Assembly (NCBI RefSeq): GCF_051628905.1
Contig: NZ_CP157575.1
Location: 372,001-436,000, forward strand
Direction: 5' to 3'
Origin: Asaia sp037151935
GTDB taxonomy: Bacteria > Pseudomonadota > Alphaproteobacteria > Acetobacterales > Acetobacteraceae
DNA length: 64,000 nucleotides
Part shown: in pieces, positions 53,768-62,471 of the stretch
Layout: each line of letters begins with the position of its first letter
Position numbering within the stretch: position 1 is the stretch's first letter
Position numbers and translations under genes: made by a program
The notes under the pieces: model-generated
Told to the model about the DNA's origin: nothing
The model's input: only the letters and a program-made list of their open reading frames with translations
Databases searched by the model: none

Positions 53768-55120
53768 ATGTCCCCCTCTCTGCTTGTCACCGATGCCTGT
53801 CTCTATCTCGATCGCGGCCTCGAAATTCCACACGGCTGGATCCATCTCGAAAATGGACGTGTCGCCGCCTATGGCGCCATGACAGCCCCCATGCCACACG
53901 CAGCCCGCGTTCTTTCCGCCGGAGGGAGACTGGTGACACCGGGCATGGTGAATGCCCATCACCACATGTATCAGAACCTGACCCGCGCCTATGCGCCTGT
54001 CGTCAACGGCACGCTTTTCGAATGGCTTCAGGGACTTTACCCGCTCTGGGCGACGCTGGACGAAGAGAGTGTTTATCTCTCATCCTATGTCGCCATGACC
54101 GAATTGCTGCTCGGTGGCTGCACGACGTCGATGGATCATCACTATGTCCATCCCCGCCGCAGACTGATCGACGCGCAAATTCGGGCGGCAAAGGATATCG
54201 GGTTTCGCTTTCACGCCACGCGCGGCTCCATGACGCGCTCGGTGAAGGATGGCGGGCTGCCCCCTGACAGCGTGGTTCAGAGCGAAGACGTCATTCTTGA
54301 AGACAGCGAACGCCTGATCGGCCTCTATCACGACCCCAATCCAAGCGCGATGACGCGCGTCGCCCTTGCTCCGTGTTCGCTTTTCAGCGTGTCCGAGACG
54401 ATCATGAAAGAGAGCGCGCTCATGGCCGAACGCCATGACGTGCGGCTTCATACCCATCTAGCCGAGGATCATGACGAAGACGTTTATTGCAAGGAGGTCT
54501 ATGGCTGCACCCCCACAGAGTATTTCGAGCGATCCGGCTGGGCCAGCCATCGCTCCTGGGTGGCGCATTACATCTATCCGACTGGCGATGAGATCGATCG
54601 CCTCGCCCATAAGGGCGTCTGCGCCGCGCAATGCCCATGCTCGAACATGATGATTGGCGGTGGCTCGGCCGACGCGATGGATCTGCGCCGGCGCGGAATG
54701 AAAGTCGGTCTGGGCTGCGACGGCTCGGCCTCGACCGATCACGCGTCTCTCTGGCTTGAGGCCCGCATGGCGCTTCTCCTGGGGCGTTATCGCAACGGCC
54801 CGCATTCCATGACGGCAAGAGACGCGCTCGATATGGCGACCAGAGGCGGAGCGGCCTGTCTGGGCTGGGAGAACGAAATCGGTCACCTGCGTCAGGGAGC
54901 CTGTGCGGATCTGGTGATCTGGCAACTCCCCGCCGTATCGCGCGCCGGTGCGCTGAGCGATCCGGTCGAAGCCCTGCTGCGCTGTGCCCCTGCGACAGCC
55001 TGGTACACCATCGTCAATGGCCGCATTCTGGTTTCGGATGGTCAACCCTGCCAGAGCGGGCTGGAAACAGTACTTCGCGATCACGAGCGGGCAGCGAGGC
55101 GCATGCAGAAACTCGACTGA
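53768..55120 (+). CDS. 8-oxoguanine deaminase-like amidohydrolase
   Basis: A 450-residue amidohydrolase of the ATZ/TRZ/8-oxoguanine deaminase group. Metal site HxH is in VNAHHHMYQNLTRAY (His64, His66), a later His in HTHLAED, and Asp in GLGCDGSASTDH. The sequence HHHMYQNLTRA and the GG-rich NMMIGGGSADAMDLRRRGMKVGLG match 8-oxoguanine deaminases, which convert 8-oxoguanine to urate. ATG 53768 is preceded by GAAAGG at 8 nt; GTG 53759 is an alternative. It follows the deaminase in the same direction, and completes a set for breaking down an unusual purine. Confidence 0.88.
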   Translation: MSPSLLVTDACLYLDRGLEIPHGWIHLENGRVAAYGAMTAPMPHAARVLSAGGRLVTPGMVNAHHHMYQNLTRAYAPVVNGTLFEWLQGLYPLWATLDEESVYLSSYVAMTELLLGGCTTSMDHHYVHPRRRLIDAQIRAAKDIGFRFHATRGSMTRSVKDGGLPPDSVVQSEDVILEDSERLIGLYHDPNPSAMTRVALAPCSLFSVSETIMKESALMAERHDVRLHTHLAEDHDEDVYCKEVYGCTPTEYFERSGWASHRSWVAHYIYPTGDEIDRLAHKGVCAAQCPCSNMMIGGGSADAMDLRRRGMKVGLGCDGSASTDHASLWLEARMALLLGRYRNGPHSMTARDALDMATRGGAACLGWENEIGHLRQGACADLVIWQLPAVSRAGALSDPVEALLRCAPATAWYTIVNGRILVSDGQPCQSGLETVLRDHERAARRMQKLD

Positions 55121-55441
55121 TACGGGGCGTTATCGCGAGGGCGCAAACCACACAGAGGGTTAAACCTTGCGTGATCGACGTCTTTACGGGAAACCGCGCC
55201 TCGTCATGCGTCGTTTGCGAGGCATAAGAGAAAAAACCGTACTGCCCCGTAGCGCCGGGCAATTTCGAGGCAAATCACGGGGTCAAGCGGCAATAGTTTG
55301 TCGCTTGATACAGTATTTCGGACGGCTCCAATCCTGTCGGCACGAGCAGGTTCTTTGATCGGGCCGATTGCTAAACCGGCTTCAATCGTTGATGTTCATG
55401 GAATAGTCCATTTTTTCGAAATTTCGGGATCCGAGCCTCCT

Positions 55442-57163
55442 ATGAGCCATGATACGCCCCTGATCGGCATACTCGTTATTGGTCTGGGGCTCGCCTTTAT
55501 CCTTGGCACTATCGCCCAACGGATACAAATTTCCCCTTTGGTAGGATACCTGCTTGCCGGAATTGCGGTCGGCCCCTTCACACCGGGCTATGTGGCCGAC
55601 CAACCCCTCGCCTCCGAGCTTTCGGAAATAGGCATTATCCTGCTGATGTTCGGCGTGGGGCTGCATTTCTCGCTCAAGGACCTAATCTCGGTCAGAGCCA
55701 TTGCAGTGCCGGGCGCTCTACTTCAGGTAGTGGCGTCAGTCTCCATCGGCGCAGGTTCTGCTTGGCTTCTTGGAATGTCTATTGGCGCCAGCATCATCTT
55801 CGGCATCGCATTGAGCGTCGCAAGTACCGTCGTGCTTTTGCGTACGTTGCAGGAGCAGCGGCTGATCGAGACGGAGAGAGGCAGGCTCTCGGTCGGATGG
55901 CTGGTCATTCAGGATCTGGTGACAGTTCTGGCACTGGTTCTGCTGCCGCTATTCGCCCCCATCATGAAAAGCGGGGCGCATGAGGCAATCAATATCCCAA
56001 GTCTCGCGCTCACCATTGTCCTGACTCTGGGCAAGGTCGCGGCCTTCATGGCGCTGATGCTGGTGATCGGGCGCCGCGTGATACCGGCCATTCTGCACTA
56101 CGTCGCCCATACCGGCTCGCGTGAGCTTTTTCGTCTTGCCCTGCTGGCGCTGGCGCTGGGCGTCGCCTTTATCGCCACTGAGTGGTTCGATGTCAGCTTC
56201 GCGCTTGGTGCTTTCGTCGCAGGCATGGTGTTGAGCGAGTCCGAACTTTCTCATCGAGCTGCCGCCGAGACCCTCCCCTTGCGCGACGCATTTGCCGTGC
56301 TGTTCTTCATTTCGGTCGGCATGTTGTTCAACCCGCTTGTCCTGATCAGGCAGCCGTTACCGCTGCTCCTGACCTTTCTGGTGATCCTGGTCGGTACGCC
56401 TCTTGCCGTCATCGTCATTTTGCGTCTGCTGCGCCAGCCTTGGAACACGACGCTCTTCATCGCCAGCGGGCTCGCCCAAATCGGTGAATTTTCATTCATT
56501 CTTGCAGCGCTCGGCATGAAAATGGGGGTGCTCGACGCCCGTGCGCAGGATCTGATTCTCGGTGCGTCGATTCTGTCCATTTTGATCAATCCGTTTATCC
56601 TCATGGCGACACAGCGCATCGAAGCCTGGATCACCCGACATAGTGTGACGCCCGTCGTGCCCTCGCAGGATGAGGCCGGCATTCTGCTGCCGCCGCCTAC
56701 TCCCACTCATCTCGAGAACCACGCGGTGGTGGTGGGCTGCGGTCGGGTGGGACGGCTCGTGGTCGAGGGCCTGATCCAGGCAGGCTGGCCCGTGCTGGTG
56801 GTGGAAACGGGCAAGCTGGCGGACAACTTTGCCGCCAGCGAGACGATCGAACTCCTGGTGGGCAATGCCGCTGAAGCTCGGACTCTGAAAGCCATGGCGC
56901 TGGACAAGGCGGGCCTTCTGATGGTCGCTATTCCCGAGCCTTTCGAGGCCGGTCAAATCATCGCTCAGGCGAAAGCAATCAATCCCGATCTCACGGTCAT
57001 CGCCCGTGCCCATTTTGATAGTGCCGTAGAGCATCTCAAGGAGCTTGGCGCCGATCACGTCATCATGGGTGAACGCGAAATGGCTCTCGCCATGCTTGCC
57101 ATGACAGCGGGCGATCTTCCCTTCGATTCACGCCCCCCGCTGAGCGACCCGTCAGCTGATTAG
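55442..57163 (+). CDS. ybaL: CPA2 cation:proton antiporter (KefB/YbaL-like)
   Basis: A 573-residue antiporter with about 12 membrane helices to residue 400 (PLVGYLLAGIAVGPFTPG near the N-terminus, FFISVGMLFNP in the middle). A cytosolic TrkA-N domain begins near residue 426 (HAVVVGCGRVGRLVVEGL). The domain binds a nucleotide and gates K+/H+ exchange. I chose ATG 55442 because the membrane part starts right there; a longer frame to 55298 adds non-membrane sequence. There is no KefF or glutathione-linked partner beside it. It is probably monocistronic. Confidence 0.88.
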   Translation: MSHDTPLIGILVIGLGLAFILGTIAQRIQISPLVGYLLAGIAVGPFTPGYVADQPLASELSEIGIILLMFGVGLHFSLKDLISVRAIAVPGALLQVVASVSIGAGSAWLLGMSIGASIIFGIALSVASTVVLLRTLQEQRLIETERGRLSVGWLVIQDLVTVLALVLLPLFAPIMKSGAHEAINIPSLALTIVLTLGKVAAFMALMLVIGRRVIPAILHYVAHTGSRELFRLALLALALGVAFIATEWFDVSFALGAFVAGMVLSESELSHRAAAETLPLRDAFAVLFFISVGMLFNPLVLIRQPLPLLLTFLVILVGTPLAVIVILRLLRQPWNTTLFIASGLAQIGEFSFILAALGMKMGVLDARAQDLILGASILSILINPFILMATQRIEAWITRHSVTPVVPSQDEAGILLPPPTPTHLENHAVVVGCGRVGRLVVEGLIQAGWPVLVVETGKLADNFAASETIELLVGNAAEARTLKAMALDKAGLLMVAIPEPFEAGQIIAQAKAINPDLTVIARAHFDSAVEHLKELGADHVIMGEREMALAMLAMTAGDLPFDSRPPLSDPSAD

Positions 57164-57320
57164 GCGGTCGAGCCGGTCTCGTCCTGAGAAGAGACACAAG
57201 GCGCCTGCGCAACCCGGAAAGGGTTCTCCGGAGTAGATTCTTTCGGTGGGCTATGTGACGAAATATGTCAATTGTGGCTTTTCTGACATAGTCGTCAGGA
57301 TCGAAATGAGGCACGCCGGG

Positions 57321-57342
57321 TTTTCACATTGCTGTCATATCT
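57321..57342 (+). promoter_or_regulatory. Possible Pho box upstream of the receptor gene
   Basis: TTTTCACATTG followed directly by CTGTCATATCT gives two 11-nt units in register, the second with a perfect CTGTCAT core. It lies 148 nt before the receptor start. The first unit is weak. Confidence 0.35.
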
Positions 57343-57365
57343 TAAGCCGTAAACAGTGCTCAACA

Positions 57366-57379
57366 GTGACAAATGTCAC
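57366..57379. promoter_or_regulatory. Perfect inverted repeat, likely operator
   Basis: GTGACA-AA-TGTCAC, six-pair perfect dyad with a 2-nt centre, 111 nt before the receptor start. It is too short and T-poor for a terminator. It could be bound by a dimeric regulator that I cannot name. Confidence 0.4.
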
Positions 57380-57489
57380 GGTTCCGCACTGACCTGATCG
57401 AGGCCTCAACCCTCCTTTCTGATCCTGAACGCGCGGAACTGTAACCGAACGTTGCTGAATTCTGATTCTGGGTTTGGAAGATCGACACA

Positions 57490-59991
57490 ATGTTCTCACG
57501 CATGGCGCTTCTCTGTGGCACCACAGCTCTGATGGCTTCGTTGCTGCCCGACGCGCGGGCTCAGGAGCCCGCACACGCTTCTACGGCCGCAAAACCCCGT
57601 CATACCGAGCAGAGCGGCACCCCACGCCACGCGGAGGCAACATCGACGGCGCCGTCGATGCTGGGTGCTACGGCACCGACCGATGAGCGCATCGAAGTGA
57701 CCGGACATAATTACGGCGATGGCGTCACCAGACGCGCGTTCGGTGGCGGCCTGATGACACCGTCAGACAGTCCCAAATCCGTCTCTGCAATCACGCGTGA
57801 CTTCATTGCCAAGCAGAATCCAGCACTCAACCCGATGCAGCTCATCGCCCTTCTTCCCGGCGCCAATGTCTCGGACACAGACCCGCTTGGCATGACGGGT
57901 GGCAATCTATCGGTACGCGGTCTTACCGAATCACAGATGGGGTTCACGCTCGAAGGTTTCCCGATCAACGATATTGGCAATTTCGCGGTTTATCCGCAGG
58001 AAATTGTCGACGCCGAAAACCTCAAGACTGTGCGTCTGGCGCAGGGATCGGCCGATCTCGACAGCCCCCATATCAGCTCATCGGGTGGTGTAGTCGACAT
58101 GTACATGATCGACCCCAAGAACAAGATGGGTGGTATGGTCGACATTACCTACGGGTCGTTCAATGCGACACGCGGCTTTCTACGCTTCGATACCGGCCGC
58201 ATAGGCGACACCAATCTACGCGCCTATTTCTCCTATTCGCAGGGACGTCAGGACCATTGGCGTGGCCCCGGCTGGGATAACAAGAAGCATGGCGAAATGA
58301 AGATCGTGAATGACTGGGGCGATGGCAATCGCGTCTCCCTGGCCGTGGTCGGCAATAATATCCAGAACAACGCCTACCCAAATGTGACCAAGGCGAGCTG
58401 GAATAAATGGGGCACCGGCATGACCAATCCGGTCGGCTCGAGCGGCCTGTCGCCTACTGACCCGCCGAATACGGTCTATGAATCAAATTACTACGTCCCT
58501 GCGAAAGCCGGATCGGTCAATTACTACAAGACGCGCCCCAACCCCTTTACCAATATCTATGCGTCCATGCCCTCGACGTTCAAACTGAACGATCATCTCG
58601 TGCTCACCGAGACCCCGTATTTCTGGTACGGCTACGGCAATGGCGGCGGCGCGCAATATACCGACATGTCCAAGTTCGTTTACGGCAAGCAGACCCTCGC
58701 CGGAACGATCAATGGCGCCGGAAAGGGCATGCAGGTGCTCTATAATCCATCGTTGACCGAAACCTATCGCCCTGGTGCCACGACCAAGCTGACCCTTACA
58801 ACAGGCGTTAACCGCCTGATGGTTGGCTACTGGTTCGAATACGCCAAGCAGCGTCAGACTGCGCCTTACAGCTTTGTCGGCGCCGACGGCACACCTCTGA
58901 GCCAATGGGGCGACGAAAACAACGTAGTGCTGAGCAACGGCGCAAAGGCCCAGTATCGAAACACCCTGACCCAGACTCAGGTGCATACGCCCTTTATCGG
59001 TGACAGCCTCACATTGCTGCATGGCAAGCTCACCATAGATGCCGGGCTGAAATATTCGATCGTCAAACGCTCCGGCACAAATTATCTGCCCGATGTGCGC
59101 AGCAAATACGTCACCACCGATTACAATCAGGCACTGCCTACCGCTGCGATACGCTACAAGATCGACCAGCATAATCAGGTCTTCGTCTCTGTCTCGACGA
59201 ACTTCCGCATGCCGCAGAATTACGCGCTCTACGATTCAGGCAGCTTCAACCAGAAGACCGGTTTGTATTCGACCCTCGCAAACCCCGACCAGAAAGCCGA
59301 GATTTCGATTTCAGAGGAGGCAGGCTGGCGCTATCAGGACGACCTGATTTCAACAGCCCTCACCTATTTCCACTACAATTTCACCAACCGTCTCTACACA
59401 CAGTCCATTCAGGACCCAGCCTCGGGTGCATTCTACACCACCAACATCAATGCTGGCGGCATGCATTCCGACGGCTTCGACGCGGAATTCGGCACGAGGC
59501 CTTTTCATAATATCCGGCCCTATGTTTCGGTCGAATATCTCCATGCTGTGACCGACAGCAATATTCCTGCCGGTTCCGGCTCGGGTGCCGATTATGTGCG
59601 CAGTGCTGGCAAGAAGGCGCCACAGGCCCCCGATTGGCAGGTCGGTTTCGGCCTCGACTATGACGACGGTAAGCGCTTTGCTAATTTCAACCTGAAATAT
59701 GTTGCTCGCCAATATGCGACATTCATGAACGACCAGAGCATTCCCGGCTATGTGCGTATGAATATCGGGCTCGGCTACCGCTTTCCGAAAGTCAGCATCT
59801 TCAAAAGCCCCGTGCTGCGTCTGAACCTGCAGAATATCAGCGATAATCGCTACCTGAACTGGGTCCAGTCGCCACAGGCCAACGCCAACGCGACCACGGG
59901 CGTCTTTGGCAAGACCATTGCGGGATCCGCCCCCAGCTACAAGATCGCTTCGCCTTTTGCCGCGCTGGCGACGTTGAGCAGCGAGTTCTGA
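57490..59991 (+). CDS. TonB-dependent receptor
   Basis: An 833-residue receptor with a signal peptide cleaved at ARAQ (about residue 24) and an Ala/Thr/His linker. The plug contains LMTPSDSPKSVSAITRDFIAKQNP, NLSVRGLTESQMGFTLEGFPI and LKTVRLAQGSADLDSPHISSSGG. The barrel ends in ALATLSSEF. It is a paralogue of the 31408 receptor (same GGGLM, RDFIA, DPLG, LSVRGL, AQGSA blocks). ATG 57490 has GGAAGA 8 nt upstream. Upstream dyads suggest it is regulated. Substrate unknown. Confidence 0.9.
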   Translation: MFSRMALLCGTTALMASLLPDARAQEPAHASTAAKPRHTEQSGTPRHAEATSTAPSMLGATAPTDERIEVTGHNYGDGVTRRAFGGGLMTPSDSPKSVSAITRDFIAKQNPALNPMQLIALLPGANVSDTDPLGMTGGNLSVRGLTESQMGFTLEGFPINDIGNFAVYPQEIVDAENLKTVRLAQGSADLDSPHISSSGGVVDMYMIDPKNKMGGMVDITYGSFNATRGFLRFDTGRIGDTNLRAYFSYSQGRQDHWRGPGWDNKKHGEMKIVNDWGDGNRVSLAVVGNNIQNNAYPNVTKASWNKWGTGMTNPVGSSGLSPTDPPNTVYESNYYVPAKAGSVNYYKTRPNPFTNIYASMPSTFKLNDHLVLTETPYFWYGYGNGGGAQYTDMSKFVYGKQTLAGTINGAGKGMQVLYNPSLTETYRPGATTKLTLTTGVNRLMVGYWFEYAKQRQTAPYSFVGADGTPLSQWGDENNVVLSNGAKAQYRNTLTQTQVHTPFIGDSLTLLHGKLTIDAGLKYSIVKRSGTNYLPDVRSKYVTTDYNQALPTAAIRYKIDQHNQVFVSVSTNFRMPQNYALYDSGSFNQKTGLYSTLANPDQKAEISISEEAGWRYQDDLISTALTYFHYNFTNRLYTQSIQDPASGAFYTTNINAGGMHSDGFDAEFGTRPFHNIRPYVSVEYLHAVTDSNIPAGSGSGADYVRSAGKKAPQAPDWQVGFGLDYDDGKRFANFNLKYVARQYATFMNDQSIPGYVRMNIGLGYRFPKVSIFKSPVLRLNLQNISDNRYLNWVQSPQANANATTGVFGKTIAGSAPSYKIASPFAALATLSSEF

Positions 59992-60579
59992 TAGGGGTCT
60001 GACGGGTTCCGACGCTGGATAGCGACTCCCAATCACTCAGCGCTCCGATATCTTCTTCTGATCCACCGAGCCTGCCCCGAGATTGACGCTCCGGGCAGGA
60101 CCGATGGATGCAGGCGGTTGTCGACAACAAGTCTATATAGCCCAATCGCTGTTCTATCACTGTCTCCGATAAGGCCGCCGAGCGGGCCGTCTGATCGAGG
60201 TTACAGACAGTCCTTTCCCCAGGTGGCTAGATGACACACCATGATGAGCGAAACGGAACGCCGAACCAAAGTATAAAGATGGCGGATTTAAATGACGGAT
60301 AAGCCGTAGTCTCGCCTCGAAGCGAATCTAAAGAGCTTCATCGTCCTGCCGATTGCACGGTAAAAGTGCCGTGTTTTTGAACAGAAGGTCTCTATGGCCA
60401 AGATACGCAGAGGCGTTTTCCGGACATGCCCGGTAGACAAGTTTGTGATGTCAGTTCACGCTGCCGCCTTCTTCCAACGTTATCCACCTGCGCTGACAAC
60501 TACGTGAGAAATCGCTTTTAGAAACGCTCGTGGACAAATCGCTGTGTTACGCACGGATATACAATCAAAGGGTATCACC
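59992..60579. other. Long gap with a hairpin and a terminator
   Basis: A 588-nt gap. CCTGCCCCGAG (60071-60081) pairs with CTCCGGGCAGG (60089-60099), one mismatch, 7-nt loop, with no T-tract, and may end receptor transcription. A T-tracted hairpin lies at 60356-60379. No frame of note. Confidence 0.4.
60356..60379 (+). terminator. Short intrinsic-terminator-like hairpin
   Basis: CACGG and CCGTG around an 8-nt loop, followed by TTTTT. There is no gene directly before it, so it could end a small RNA or be leftover sequence of the mosaic region. Confidence 0.35.
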
Positions 60580-60762
60580 ATGCGCCATGATAACGATGAG
60601 AGCGGAATAAATGTCGAAATTCGTGAGCTGATGGGAGAACTGAGCGATGACGTAGAGCGCCTTAATATCGCAGCAGATCAGTCTTCCACCCCTGACGAGA
60701 TCAGGCACATGATCGCTGCTCTTGCAGACAAGATCAGCGGTATTGCCTCTCTCATGCGTTGA
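60580..60762 (+). CDS. Small acidic helical protein, unknown
   Basis: A 60-residue protein with a decent site (AAAGGG, 7 nt before ATG). It is predicted fully helical and acidic: NVEIRELMGELSDDVERLN then DQSSTPDEIRHMIAALADKISGIASLMR. No family recognised. It lies at the left edge of the mosaic area before the IS remnant and has no clear partner. Confidence 0.5.
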   Translation: MRHDNDESGINVEIRELMGELSDDVERLNIAADQSSTPDEIRHMIAALADKISGIASLMR

Positions 60763-60852
60763 CGGAGGGTTCCACCCTCAAAACTTCGGGTTCGATATGG
60801 CATATGGCAGTTCGTGCGCCTGCCCCGGGGTCAGGGTAGGTGACAGGGCTTT

Positions 60853-61205
60853 CTAGCGTCCGTCGGTCACTACGCCGATCTTGCTGCTAAAGCCTCCGCG
60901 CGAAAGGCCAAGTGCCTGACAATGGCTCCGGTTTTTTCCGAATTCCTCCTTTTTACGGCCCCTGCCGTCTTGTGATGCGCCCTGATGTTCGTGCCGTCGA
61001 AAAAGACCATACCCAAGGCTGGATCCAGGTCTTTCACCTGTTCGAAGAGTGCCTCCCACACACCAAGCTTCGCCCAGCGAATGAAAAGTTGAACTGCGGT
61101 CCGCCACGGGCCGAACTCCAAAGGAAAAGATCGCCATTTTGCGCCGTTCTGGTGACGCCATAAGATCGCCGATATCGTCAAGCGCAGGTTGCGTAGCGGT
61201 TTTTT
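60853..61205 (-). pseudogene. Truncated IS5-family transposase
   Basis: The first part, LTISAILWRHQNGAKWRSF to GPWRTAVQLFIRWAKLGVWE and FFDGTNIRAHHKTAGA, matches the N-terminal half of IS5/IS427-group DDE transposases. The frame then shifts to KEEFGKNRSHCQALGLSRGGFSSKIGVVTDGR, as in the two-frame members, and stops. The start codon and N-terminal about 20 residues, and the whole C-terminal half with the rest of the DDE triad, are missing. No terminal inverted repeats were found, so this is a dead remnant. Confidence 0.85.
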
Positions 61206-61230
61206 GCCTTTGGGTCACACCGCCTCAATC

Positions 61231-61392
61231 GTGTACAGCGTCGTAGGTCCTGTCGGAGAAATACCGAACCTTATTCCGGTGATCGAGGGCGCGGTCGCCG
61301 CGACCAAATTAGGCGGTACTCCAATGATCGAGCAGATCGCTGCTGCGCTAAAGCAGACTAAGGCTGTCGATGCCGCCATTCTGGGTTCTTGA
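61231..61392 (+). pseudogene. Short frame beside the IS remnant, probably a gene fragment
   Basis: A 53-residue frame starting at a GTG with no good ribosome site: VYSVVGPVGEIPNLIPVIEGAV followed by EQIAAALKQTKAVDAAILGS. It looks like the C-terminal end of a longer helical protein whose 5' part was removed when the transposase fragment came in. No family recognised; a phage origin is possible but not shown. Confidence 0.35.
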
Positions 61393-61519
61393 GCCCGTCG
61401 GCGAACCAGCCGCTGGAAACATCAACTGTCAGTCAGACTGACGTTACATGCATACTTGTTTACTCAAAGATAAAAGTGATACGTTCCGTTACCGCAATAA
61501 AGCGGTAGGAGTCTTAGTC

Positions 61520-61723
61520 ATGCAGAAACTGTTGACCGCCGCTCTCGCTATCAGCACCATGATGGCTGCACCTCACGCTTACTCGAACGCTCTGACCTCA
61601 AGGGCTTCGACATCATTCGCAAACACGCATACATCAACGACCCAAGGGACGCAGGATTGGTGTCGCGGAGTTGACCCGACCAATCCGGGAAAATGGGTTT
61701 GGGTCAACGGCCACTGCCTCTGA
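61520..61723 (+). CDS. Small secreted protein, unknown
   Basis: A 67-residue protein. A signal peptide (MQKLLTAALAISTMMAAPHAYS) is followed by a Thr/Ser-rich spacer, then a compact C-terminal module: DWCRGVDPTNPGKWVWVNGHCL with two Cys that could form a disulfide. AGGAG lies 8 nt before the ATG, and a longer frame upstream lacks these features. No family recognised. It sits in the mosaic region next to the IS fragment. Confidence 0.6.
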   Translation: MQKLLTAALAISTMMAAPHAYSNALTSRASTSFANTHTSTTQGTQDWCRGVDPTNPGKWVWVNGHCL

Positions 61724-61819
61724 ACTTAGATGCGAAGGCGTTGATGCGGAGCTGATTTCTCTGGCGTCGTCCAAGCTATTGAGTAATCCGGAGCCTTGTT
61801 TAGGGTCAGAGCCGGTCGT

Positions 61820-61978
61820 CTAAGCAGCCACGTTTTCGATCATCGTTGACGGGCGGCAACCCTCTTGGCTGCTCATCTTGGCGTTCAGCCGCCGATGCCT
61901 GCCGCGGTCATCTAGCTTGAGCGCCATGAGGATCACGAAATGCACGTCTTCTTCGGTGGCTCGGGTCAGGTCTGTCAT
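61820..61978 (-). CDS. Possible small cytosolic protein, unknown
   Basis: A 52-residue frame: MTDLTRATEEDVHFVILMALKLDD then a basic part RGRHRRLNAKMSSQEG. Coding-like base composition and an ATG support it, but there is no clear ribosome site. No family recognised. It lies within the mosaic region. Confidence 0.3.
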   Translation of the reverse strand: MTDLTRATEEDVHFVILMALKLDDRGRHRRLNAKMSSQEGCRPSTMIENVAA

Positions 61979-62096
61979 AGGTGAGAACAAAGAAAGAACA
62001 TGCGTGGGGAATCAACCAAAGTTAGCGGATCAACGCGGATTTGGTTAACATCTCACTCTCTCCCACCCAACGGCTGAACGAACGGCTCACCCGTAG

Positions 62097-62471
62097 CTAT
62101 TTTCTGCGATTGATTTTATCTATCATAAAAATACAATAATACTTCGAGTAATAAACGCATATCCACAATAAGCCCACGATCATGATCGGCATCAAGACCA
62201 CGATCATGAACAAGACAAATTTGATATCTTGCGCGTGCGTTCTATGTTTGTACATAAATTCGAAATGTACGAAGTGATATAGAACCCAAAATGTAAGCAA
62301 TGATATCGTAACTACAGATATGATCGATAATATAATCTTGAGAGGCATACTCACTTTGCTCAATATGAGCTCTGAAAACTCTCTCTCCTGGATATAATAT
62401 TCCAACGAGCCTTTGGTCGGGGGCGTCTTGGGGGTCAAATCTCTTCTCACAGAGTAAATACTTTTTTGCAT
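62097..62471 (-). CDS. AT-rich two-span membrane protein, unknown
   Basis: A 124-residue protein with a charged N-terminus, two strong membrane helices (about residues 45-65 and 82-107) and a basic tail (DKINRRK). Base composition is far more AT-rich than the rest of the window, a sign of foreign origin. A GTG at 62520-62522 would extend it by 17 residues. A second frame (62242-62755, -) is also open over the first half and cannot be excluded. No family recognised. Confidence 0.5.
   Translation of the reverse strand: MQKSIYSVRRDLTPKTPPTKGSLEYYIQEREFSELILSKVSMPLKIILSIISVVTISLLTFWVLYHFVHFEFMYKHRTHAQDIKFVLFMIVVLMPIMIVGLLWICVYYSKYYCIFMIDKINRRK

Larger units (their letters stand above)
57164..57489. 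other. Intergenic regulatory region of the receptor gene
   Basis: A 326-nt gap rich in TGTCA/TGACA words. It contains a possible Pho box (57321-57342) and a perfect inverted repeat (57366-57379). No RNA gene or supported frame. Confidence 0.5.
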
